Shown here: in pieces, positions 48,401 through 59,900 of the stretch
Layout of the letters: every line of letters starts with the position of its first letter
How positions within the stretch are numbered: the first letter of the stretch is position 1
DNA from: Eretmocerus hayati
Lineage: Eukaryota > Arthropoda > Insecta > Hymenoptera > Aphelinidae
Direction of reading: 5' to 3'
Assembly (NCBI GenBank): GCA_029851415.1
Contig: CM056744.1
Span: 100,659,338 to 100,723,337 of the forward strand
DNA: 64,000 nucleotides
Program-made: the position numbers and the translations under genes
Notes under the pieces: generated by a model
The model's database searches: none
Told to the model about the DNA's origin: nothing
Seen by the model: only the letters and a program-made list of their open reading frames with translations

Positions 48401-50102
48401 GATCGGGCAAGCATAGGATATCGGTATTATGTACTGCACGGATATTACAATTGTAATACTTCTGACTTTATGGTCGATAATAGCATGCATTCAAAGGTTG
48501 AAAGTATTTGACGCCGTTATAAGAAGTTTTGGCCGTCCAGTTCAACCCAGCAAGAAGAGTGGGGGATTTTTGGTTGGCATTTATCTATTCATGTACCACT
48601 CCATCAGGTTTCATCTCCATGATAATATTATTAGGTCATTATACGTGTAATCCAAACTTCCTGAAAATTTTCACCAAGTTTTCGACAGTTTCTTCGACAG
48701 CCACAGATACATGGGCAGATCTCAGAATTTGAGCGCTTTCGTAATTACGACCTATTCCACGTAGCAGGAGACATGCTTTACGGCAACTTGGTTCTCTCAC
48801 TGGGAATTATCGAGAATTCACTTTCCCTCAACCCTTTCAAATGTTGACAAATGTTGAAAGGGTTGCTGTCTGAGGTCCATATCTTGCTTTGGCCCAATGA
48901 CACTAGACGTCTTATGCGGGAAAATTCGATTTTTTGGCTGTCACAACGATTTTCAAGGCTACGCCTTAGCTTGTTGGTTCGAAAGCGGTGATCAACTATC
49001 CTCGGGATTGGATGACTGATCGATTATATTTTGGAGAATCGAATCCTTTTTACCTCACGGCAGTTCTCGTCGAGATGAGAAAGCTGATGGAAGTTGTTGG
49101 TGTGTCATTTTCGCGATTTTTTGGATTCGCTCTTGCTCATAATCCTGTGATCCGGAGCGATTGAAAAAATGAAACTCTGGAAACAATAACCCGATTCAGC
49201 ATAAAAAATCCTGTGAATTTATCTGAGTCCCATTGATGTCAAGTCCTGGGGAACGTGGTCACGACGATAAGGTAAATCATATCTGTGTAATTCAATTTAA
49301 AATTTTGTGTCCATTTTGCATGGTACATGAAATTCTGGGACCCCGTTGTATCTAGAACCGCGTGTAACTTGATATATGTTCTAACAAAGATGTATATGGA
49401 AATCGCTTCCATTATACATTCATCACAGGAATAATGCGAGGCTTGAGGAAATTGAGAATCACGGAAATGTGCATTTCGGTGAGTCGAGATTATCTTTATT
49501 TCATAACAGAGGTTATTAGGAGGCACTGTAAACTGTTTAACATGTCTTTATCTTACTTTCTTGACACCAAGGCCACATCATCTCCCCGAGAAAGTATACT
49601 CATTAGAACGATTGTCACACGAGAATCTCATCCAAATTCATGGGAATATTTGTTACTCAACCGCATATACGCGGCAAAGTTGCAAAATGAGTTACGCGGC
49701 TATTTCATCATTGTTCTACAAATACGTCACCCAAATAAAGTTTGCCGGGTATGCCCTGTCACTTTGGAATTTTTCAAATTTTTCAACTAGAGTGGCGCAA
49801 ATTCTGAGATTTTCCCATATACGTATTGTTGCTCATACGTACATTCAACTTTCGAAGGAAAGTCGTCAAGTGCCGATAAGAATAATTGAAAGATGTTTGC
49901 AGTTTTTGAAAAATATTAGGCTCGTCAGAATCAACTAGAAAATTCTCAGCATTCGCTATCCAAGGCACTGCGTGACCCTTCCTCTCCATGGCCGTTTGTA
50001 CACTCCTGTTTTTATTTTGATGACAATACTTCATTGAACAGGAGAAAATTCTTGCCAATGCGAACAGAAACACATAAGATAGGAATAGGTATCTTGCATT
50101 TT
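45401..50102. other. long stretch without supported genes
   Basis: It may contain the first exon(s) of the downstream vitellogenin-like gene, which I could not locate. The segment 47780-48260 is GC-richer and open on both strands (130 codons plus, 96 minus) but without family resemblance. A frame at 49561-49938 includes LERLSHENLIQIHG, superficially like a kinase helix-C segment, with no other kinase motifs. Confidence 0.35.
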
Positions 50103-50812
50103 TCTGCCCCCCTCCTTCTCAAGTAAAGATTGTGCATTTTAGAGCAATTTCAGTCGAACATTGTGCAATTTGAGAAGAAATTTTTAAAACTCTTCCATCC
50201 TGAGCAAACTGTTCCAAAGTCAAGTGGCTCCAGAATAACTTCAAATGGCCGAGCCCTAAATGACGTCGTAACGACACAGGTCTCATTATACCCCATGCTA
50301 CTGGCATAGTAGAGTCCAAACTTTTTTTCATCTGATGGGTCAACTATTGAGAGCAAATCATGATTCATACGGCGATTGACTCGAATGCTGATAGACTAAT
50401 ACTCGGAAAGGATCAGACCTCTCTCAGGTCACAGGGAAATTATTTGTTTCCCTGTCAATAATTAGATGGAACAATTCATTTTCTCGAGACCTGAGAACGG
50501 TCTGGCTCTTTTCAAGTATTAATGTAGCATTCAGGTAATCACCGTATGAATTATGATAATATGCTTCCGAACAGATGGTCCATCAAATGAATAAAAATTA
50601 CGACTCTCCTACGCTAATAGCATGAGACATAATGAGACGTGTGTCATTGTGACGTTATTTGGGGCTCGACCACTCGAAGTCATTCTGAAGCCATCTGATT
50701 TTGGAACAATTGGCTCAAGATGAGAAAATTCTTGGGAATATTTTCTCCGATTGCACAATGTTCAATAGGAATTGCTCTAAAATGCAAAAACAATTTTTAC
50801 TTGAAGGGGGCA
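50103..50812. mobile_element. foldback element, 0.7 kb
   Basis: The left arm (50103-50350) from TTCTGCCCCCCTCC inward, including GCATTTTAGAGCAATTTCAG, is inverted in the right arm (50570-50812). The centre also pairs (TTCATACGG with CCGTATGAA). It lies 130 bp before the first recognised vitellogenin-like exon. No gene inside. Confidence 0.75.
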
Positions 50813-50941
50813 GAAGAATACAGGATGCTTATTTCTGGATACTGTATGCCAACCGAATATAAACGCAGTTCAAGACCACTGCGTAGATTTTATGCTTCTC
50901 AACAGGTTAATCAATTGACAAGAATTTACGTGTGGTTGCAG

Positions 50942-53900
50942 CGGCGCATCTGCGCGACGCCGGTCTGCCAAACAAGGGAGTCGAGGCAACGTATCGCTTC
51001 GTGGTGAACTCAACCGCGGTTTCCGCCGCCGGGGCTCAGCTCAGCCCGGCTGACAGGTCCACCCGCTTCGATATGTCGGCTCTGCTCAAGTGCGGAGTCC
51101 GCGGTACATCCTCTCTTGTCTGCAGGATGAGTGACTCCCGAGCGGTGAGTATACACGTTTCCGTCCTCAGAAATCAGTTATGGACTCCAAAGATTCATTC
51201 AATGATAGTGATTGGGAAAATCCCGAGCCTGAACAGTTTTTGCATTAAAATTAACTTGTCTTTGAAATTCTGAATGTTTTAAGATCAATGATTTTGACAT
51301 CAATCAATCCTTGAATACGTAGGAAAGGATTGAATGAGTCAGCTTTAATCTGCATGCAAAAATTCAATTCGTGAATGGAGGGTCATTTTGCCCGTATCTA
51401 GAGATAAATAACTTTCTATATCAAATGGTATGGATGATGAAGAGCAGGGAAAAATTGAGAGATGTAATCTGCGACAGCCCGGATCGATACTAATTCATTT
51501 TTCGTCGTTTATTGTGTGTCTCATAGTGAACGAGTTTCAAGCTACGACTAACAAACGGAAATTTCAATGAATATGAAATGTTGATGTTGGTAGAGTAAAC
51601 TTCGATGCAAAACGTTCAGTTAGCCATTGCGGCTATCTCAGGCTCGGAGATCGCGTCGAGCTGCAATTTCAAAATGTGATTTAGAAGTATGGAAAACAAA
51701 AGCCAATGGCCCATTACGCGCGGTAGTATTCTATTACGTGGACGCAGATAGTACAAATATACCTCGTTGAAAAAGCTATTTCACCCATTTTGAGAGCTGA
51801 TCGTGCGTTCCTCTGTGTATGACTCTGGGAATAAACTTCTCCGCTCATTGTGATTACATACAGAATTAGAGGTTGAAACAGACGGAAAACCGCGTCTGCA
51901 TTTGACTTTTATATTCTTGTAGGTAATTGATCTGGACGGTCGTCGCGAGCAGATCAAATTTAATGATGCAGTAAGACAAGTTAGTTGAAATCATGAAGAA
52001 GTAGGAATCACATCAATAATTCCATTTATTTGGAGTCTTCTTTGGACAGAAGCCTCGGAGACCAGAAATCGGCTTACTTCGATGATGATAGCATTGGCGA
52101 GATCCAGAAATTCGTGTATATCATGTACGAAGAAGTTTTGCAAGAAATTATTGACTGTCATAGGTTTGATCGATGGGCTTTACACAAAAGAATTGAGAAT
52201 ACAATTTCGAGCATAGTTGACATCACCTTAGTGTGCTCAATAGACGTTGTCACTTTATAAATGCCTCGTCAAGTTTAGTTGACTCACACACTCATTCAGT
52301 AAGTTCATTATAGTTTCGTGACGAGGCCCGCGATTCCGCCTCATATTGCGAGAGGGCTGTAAAGTGCATTCCTGTACTTATAACACCTAAATCTAGTGAA
52401 AAGCTATAGATTTGACATCTATTAAAATTCTCTGGTGGAACCGGAAATGATGTGGGTGATCAATACATCAAATTCAACAGTCGTAGAGTTGAATAGTTGG
52501 CTTTCTATCGGTAAAACTCGAATAACAAGAGTCCGAAATTTGTGATCGTTGGAAAGGTATGGAAATACTTTATAGAACTATGTACTGAAGTATACTGTAA
52601 AACTATAGCATGTTTCTGCATCAAGCTGATTTTTTCGACTTTTACTAGTACAATGACAGTGTCTGACAGGAGGATCTTGAGGGAAACGCGCGGCGGGTCC
52701 TCGGAATCCCTAATCAAGGAGTAAAAAGTACTTCACTCGTTCTACGACTCGGCCACAGATCGGACGGCGTGAGGGCCTCTAGATGTCTGGGCAACGCAAC
52801 GACTGGAGCCCGTAGCACGCCGAATCGTGCAATGAGTTTTCTGGCCTTTCGCAGCCCTAGAAGGTCTCGTTGAAGCTCGGCGAGTGCGCAAGGTCTAGGA
52901 GTTGGAGATTGAATGACTCGAGCACTCAATATCAAAATTATTCGGTTGGCTTTCGAAGATTTTGGAGGGTTGTCACCGGAACGGGAGTAGGGGTAGCTAG
53001 GGCGAATGATATAAATAGTTTCCAACATTAATAGTGATCACTCGTTTGTCTCAGGGACCCGAACCTTGCGGAGGTCACAGCACACGCGGGGTGACGAGGA
53101 AGGTGCGGCTCCGAGTCCTGGAGTGGCAGCGATTTCGACAGAGTAACGGTGTCGAAGAGAAGAGTGGTGGTGAGGCGAGAGTGACTGAATTGAAAGATGC
53201 GTTTATGAAAGTGCCCAGGGGCGACTGGTTAAAAGGGCTAAAAAGCGTGGCCTTATGTTTGCTGAGAATAACGTGGCTGTGTAGGTGCGAGGGTCTCCGT
53301 GATGTGATCATGACATCCGCGAAACAATTACGGTCTCTATGATGCAATTACGGTCTCGGTGATGCACTTACGGTCTCTGTGATGCATTTAGCGGTCACGT
53401 GTGTAGTAACACGAGTGATGCTAGTCACATTCGAAGTAACATGTTTTTTATTCACAATGCGTGGAGTCGGTTTTCGGAGGCGAAAACACACGGAAGCAAT
53501 TTCAAGTAAATATTCGAAGCTTATGCGCACGTCAACAATCCTAACTTCAATGAGTACTTTGGGAGCGATATTTCAATATCACTCTCTCATTATATATTAT
53601 AAATATACTTTCAAGACACTACACACGTCTGTTTCAATTGAGTCTTGCTGTTTCCTTCGAGTCCTTAGTAACTAAGACGTCATCTTACTCGGAACTCGGA
53701 TGTATGTCCTTTTCCACCGAAATTGGCTTGTACAGATGTTGTTGGCGTCATCCTCAACAGTTAAAAATTGATACATAAGCCATTGAATGTATCTGTGTCA
53801 TTGGGTGAACACTGTAACCTGATAAAACTCGGGGCCCATCGGTAGGTCCCACCGCACACAAAGAAAGGCACCCGGGAGCCACCGGTGGGTCCGCCGCAGC

Positions 53901-56900
53901 GAACGTGTTAAAACTAGGATTATCGAACCATGACCCGTTCTTACACGCTCTAAGAAACCCGTACAATGACCATGGTTGCAATCAGCATCATATACAATAC
54001 TAGGAAAATTCCGCGTGACTCATTTTCACATCATGCCAACTACTTACTCAAAGCGTGATGCAGTGTGGCATCACGTGACCTGGTTCTTAGTCACGTGATG
54101 TGATTCTGAGTGACGTTACCCACTTCTTCATCTCGTGACGCACGTTCGTAGCACGTGATCTGGGTCATAGACACGTCATGCGGTTCCAAGTCATGTGACC
54201 GGACACTCTGAGGGGCGTCACGACACCTCTCGCCCGGGTGTTGAATTTTTCGGGGCCGTACTTGAAGAGCAAAAAAAAAAAAAAAAAAAAGGTCTTCACC
54301 GGTGGGCGCTGGGCGCTGTCTCCATCCAACTCATGGGGGAGAAACATGAAGTATGGAATGATGGGATGAGGGGTGGGGTTATGTGGTTAAGGAGGGGGCA
54401 CTGAGTAAATAAGTTTATCATGGCCACGTTTAGGATCTTCATCGATTATTATTGCTCTGAGTCATACGTGCAAAGGTCAGTCCTCTACGCGCGTTTTTTG
54501 AAATGAAGAGATTCACTAGCTTAGGTATGCACAAGGAATCTAACAGGTCTTGATAGACGTAACAGAAAGTCAGATCATTGAGCCGTTGTTCCAACATCGT
54601 CGCTCTTAGGTAAGATTTCAGGCGCCTCAGAGTCGAGAATGATCGTTCATTTGAACACGAAGAACCTGGTATAGTAAGGATCGTACGCACAAGCTTTGTG
54701 AACTCGCTCAGAATAGAGCGCATTTCAGGTTTTTCTCTGAGGTAGTGTACTACATCCCTCAACCGAAGCCGTAGGGGCAAACCTTCATCACTGATCTCAT
54801 TCGTTTCGTGACTATGAACAGTCCTGCTATTCTCGGGTAGCTTGTTCTTTGAGTGTCTCTCGGCTTGCTTTTTTTCTCTTAATGATTTGAGTTTCTCCCG
54901 GAAAGAAACATCATCTCTCATGGCATTCAAGAAAACATTTCTCTCCTCAACAAGTCTGGTACCATCGAAATTTTTATCAGGTATTCGATTTCCCTCTGCG
55001 TCTACACTAAAATTATAGAAATCTGTGATGAGACTGACATCAACATTGCCATATCCGGTCACAAAATTTTCCAATGCATTCAAGAAATCCATGGTGTCGC
55101 TCTGGAATCGACTTTTCAAGGACATGACTGTCGTATCAATAATTTCAAAGTACATGGCCTTATACATGTCTTTTGGGCTGGAGAACTCATGTCCAGTATT
55201 ATTCGAGCTCGGTTCAAGTCGCTTCGGTGCTTTTCTGGCACGCCCCAGATCTGGCTCACCAATTTCAAGTGCCTCAGCATTTTTCACTGCTTCATTCCAA
55301 ATTCTGTCGAATACGTCATCGGCCCTCATATTTTGAATTTTTAGTAGCCCAACTTCAACCAAAGCATGTGATTCATTCACACACAAGTCTTTTTTCTGGA
55401 GTTTTGTATTAAGCGACTCAACTGTGTCAAAAATTTCACTGATCATGGTGATTATCATGTAGAAGTTGAATGTCTTCAAAATTTTCAAGAAACCAAGTGC
55501 CTTTGAAGTGATCGAGGAGTCAGATTTAGTATGAGCTGAAATATTCTCAAAGAATACCATACTGTTCTTGTAGTTTGAGCGATGGTACAGTGATCTGATG
55601 GATTTTATCTTCATGCCCCATCTAAAACAAACAATGGAATAGTATTTAGAACTTGATGAACCGCGGATAGAGCGAAAAAACTTCTCGATCAATTCACCTG
55701 GTTGGACAGAATGGTACGAGATTGGGAGCATCATCATCAGACTGTAATTCTTCATACAAGCTATTTCTCGTCGCAGAATCTCTTGTGAATACTATCATTT
55801 CTTTGGCCGAGCCAATGGCTATTTTAACTTTGGCGATACTCTCCAAAGAGTCTTGTACGACTAGATTTAAACAGTGAGCTGAGCAATGGTTATAGAGCCC
55901 TCGAGGCTCAATTTTTCTCACCCGAGTTTGTAGACCGGATATTTCACCACTCATATTGGATGCACCATCGTAGCATTGACCCCTAAGGTCACGGAATTGG
56001 AAACCTGCACGTTTTGCGAAATCTTGAAGGATTTCGAGTAAGGTCTGTGACTTTGTATTCGGTGCAATGAAAAAGCCCATGAAATACTCATTGATAGAGA
56101 GATTCTCGTCTACCGAACGGGTACATATCGAGACTTGCTCTTTTCGTGATATATCTGGTGATCCGTCCATTAAGATCCCAAATATTCCTGAACGTTTTAT
56201 ATCTTGACAAAGAGTTTCTCTTATGTCTGAAGCGAAGAGTCCAATGATTTCATTTACAATAGTGCCTGATAGAAACTTTTGACTTTCGCGCAGTAGCCAA
56301 TTCTTCAATTCGGGTACATTTTCACTTCTAAGTACCAGTAACTGATATACATTAGAGTTGACATTATCATGCGACCTCAAAGCTAGACCTTGACGAACTA
56401 AGTATTGTATCGACGTAAATATGGTATAAAGGGCGACTGTATTGTCGGTCATCTCTTTTTTTTTGGCCAGTGATATCTTCTCCACTATTGTCTCTTTTTT
56501 TGCTTCATTCAGCAAATTATGCGCTGTTCGATGTAAGGAACCTAAAGCGTGCTTATTGAGTGAACTACTAGCATTACCCCAAGTACGAAAACCATTGTCA
56601 ACGAATGCAGTTTTGGAGGACACGGTGTGTGAGTCCCAAGAAATCGGCAAAGCTTTTTCAACAGCTTCTGTGCATATCATACAAATTATTCCCTCCTTAT
56701 CCACATCATATGAGATCCAGTCATGTTGTGTTTTCCAATTATCCAATTTTTTTTTGATATCTGCAAATCAATTGACGCTCATTAGGGAACCTTGAGGTTA
56801 TCACTTACGTGGTAATTTTAAGTACTTTTGAATTGAAACTCGAATACATTATACCCGAACCGTTGTGCTGTTATGGGCGAATAGTTATAAAAAGTACACA

Positions 56901-59900
56901 CCAGTGGTAGTTAATATACCAACTGGAACACTTACTCGACGGAATTTTCTTTGTACCGACTTGAACTGGCTTTGAATTCGATGTGTTAGAACTATTTTTG
57001 CTGTGCTTCGCTGCATCCTCTCTGACAAGAATAAGATCTTCCTCAGCTTGAGAGACTCCTCCGTGTTGCTCAACCGAAAGGCTCATTGTATTGGACACTA
57101 AATGATACATCATCAAGTGAGATCAAGTCACGATCGATTTTTCTCCATGTATCACAATCTCCTGAAAACGAGGAGGCTTTCGCAAAGACGTTACCTGACG
57201 GAGTTTCCCTTGCATTTGAGTCACTTGAGTCAGAACAACTTGTTGGAAAGCCATCAGAATTCGATCTGCACCTGCTCACGTCTATTGCGGTATCTATCTG
57301 AGTATCACCCAAAATCTCATCCAACTGTTGACATTTCCCTAGTGAATTAAAGACCATATTGCACGACGCTGTGTTTGTCATTTTCGAGTTGATTGAAGGA
57401 TTTCGAATAAAGACAAGTATAAAACATAGAATGAACACATTTATGGCATCCGTCGTTGAAAACGCGACTTTCGACGCTTCTACGCTGAGCGTGGATGCGC
57501 CGAGAATCAGCTTCCACGATGGATAGCCATAAAATTCTGTATGCATCTCGTGCCGAAAACGCGTTTATTAACAAATCTCGTGCTGTTATTGCGTAAGAGC
57601 ACTCGTTTTGTTAAATAAGCGCATTTTCGGCAACTCGATACATAATATACTATTTCATACCTGTCTGGATATCTGTTGAGTCGGAGCCAGAACGGCTGAG
57701 ATTGTTTGCTCTTGTCTGATACGTTGAAACGTTTCTACCCGAGCAGGTGACTTTATCAATACGAGCTCGAGGCTCATCAGCTCCATTCGGTTGGGGTTTG
57801 GTGAATCTCACAACAAACTTATCCATAATGTCGTACACTGTGTGTTTATGGAAGCAAGTCGGCAAATTCTTTATTGTCGCAAGTTCATTGACGACAACAA
57901 AGATATGAAGAACTTCAAATAAGACAGAGAGATTCCAACACTCACTCCACACATTTGTCCAAGGCACAGAGCAATAACTTATTGCTACGTCACACTTGAA
58001 ATCCAGACCAATGTTTATATTTTCATCATATGTATCAGAACTGAACTGTAAACACTCAACGATTGCACATGTGGTGATCGTTGCATCAAAGGCGAAGACA
58101 TTCGAACACGATGCGGATTTTTTCCCACAGAACTGAGCACTCAATGAAATACTCCACTTGAAAGAAATAAATTTAAATGAAAACACTCGAATCGCAAGCA
58201 CGCCTGAGCAGGGCTACAAACAGGAACCTTTTTCTCGTCACTCTAACCTAGTTTCGACGATGCCGAAGTTATACGGGAGGGACAGAGATGGGACTAGACA
58301 GAGCGGTGTGTGAGACAACGCGTATTTGTTGGCAGGTCTGCTACATAATGCAACCACAAGCGCTCCCTGGTGGCAGAGATTCGAAATCTCATTTCGGCGC
58401 CGTTTTTGATTTTACACTTACTCAGGGTTTGTTCGAAGGGGAGCACATTCCATATTACTTTTTTACAAATTTCATTCCCTTCACTCGAACAGAATAGAAC
58501 CTCTTGAATCGTGTGACTAAATTATCTCTCTGCATCCGGTTTTCGGGTATGGAATTCCACACCCAAATTTTTTCGGGTATGAAAATTCCATACCCGCAAC
58601 ACCCAAAATGACGCCCCTGGACACTCAGCCACGTGATGAGATTCCAAGCATGTGGCCCTTCACTGCCGCATGCCTGGATACACGAGTACCTTACGCGAGG
58701 AACTCAAAACGAGCTTAAAACGTATCACGCTAGTACTCACAACTACCTATTTGAGATTCCTCGAAAAATGGTTAGTTCTTGCATAATGAAGTATATAAAA
58801 GAGTACGCGGGTGTGTTGACACAGGCATCTCCCTCTAGCCACGACAGCGCACAGAGCGAATTCTTCAGGACCCATAAATTCAGCCTCAAGTTGGAAATTT
58901 TCAACAAAAAGCTTTCATTCGTTTTACTTTAGAGCCTAAGCGCAGTAATCATTGCTTCCGTTACAAAATACAAGATGTAACGAATATTCCATCATATTAA
59001 GGCCAGAGCTCCTGTACACGTGTCGCCTTTTTGTATCACAATGCATGGGCTGCGACCAGTCTCTGTATCATACTGTGTAGTCTGCGCCCCATTTTTTTTA
59101 TGTGATGTGTTCATGCATCACACTCCAGGCACATCATCCGCAGCTGCCCGCAGCGCCTAGTGCTGCTCATAATTCGCCGGGGTGACTCCATTTCTGATCA
59201 CGCTGCATGCAATGTAACCAGGTTTTGTATCACATCGATGGTTAGCTTAGGGTATATAGGCCCACGATTCTGAGCTGGGGTCTTCAGTCTCATTCGTCGT
59301 CGTCTAGCCGCCAGTCCGCCACTCTGCTCCTGAATCGCTCCTCCGCCATGCGCGGTCATCGACGAGACGATCAACGTCTTCACTTCTGCTCCGCCTAAAA
59401 ATTCTTTCACATACAGGGATTTCCGCAACATCACCCCGGAGATTTTACATTACCGCCTGCTTCGATGTGACTGGACAGCTCTTGGAAATGCCGAAACCAG
59501 CTTGGAAGACGCAATCCACTGCTTAAATGGAAATTTGAAAACTGTTTTGGATGAATTAGCACCGGGAAAAACTATTAATCCGCGGAAGAAGGATGCTCCT
59601 TGGATTGGTCCTGAGTTGAGAGTACTCATGAATAAGCGAGATGCGACGCGCAGGCGCTGGGAGCGAAACCAACGTAACCAGCGCAAGCGTTCCGAGCTTC
59701 AGGCTCAGCGAAGAGGTCGATTTGCGTGTTGAACAAGAGCGTAACTCTTTCCTTCAGAACCATCTAGCAGACGCTCTTGATTAGAACAAGAACATCTGGA
59801 AGGAGATGCGCAACCTTGGCCTGTTACCTAAGAGCAAAGAGGAGGAACTTCATGGTCTCACACCGGATGAGTTGAACGATCACTTCACGGGAGTTTCAGT

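Larger units (their letters stand above)
54210..58619 (-). mobile_element. complete hAT transposon, 4,410 bp
   Basis: The ends are GAGGGGCGTCA at 54210 and, inverted, CAGGGGCGTCA at 58619. Flanking 8-mers are GACACTCT (54202-54209) and GACACTCA (58620-58627), an 8-bp target duplication with one change. Eight-base duplications and CAGGGGCGT ends are typical of hAT elements with ZMYM1-like transposases. The transposase gene on the minus strand is intact over five exons, so the copy may be autonomous. It splits a 20-bp minisatellite inside an intron of the Vg-like gene, in the opposite orientation. Confidence 0.9.

Noticed and set aside
49561..49938. Kinase-like phrase LERLSHENLIQIHG
   Set aside because: Only a helix-C-like piece; no VAIK, HRD or DFG motif follows in any frame.
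52030..52260. 76-codon ORF as a further Vg-like exon
   Set aside because: Protein-like composition, but no acceptor or donor in the right phase and no match to the expected domain order.
57070..57546. 158-codon minus-strand ORF at the hAT 5' side as a separate protein
   Set aside because: Parts of it are exon 2 of the spliced transposase; the frame also reads through intron sequence and a downstream stop, so it is not an independent gene.
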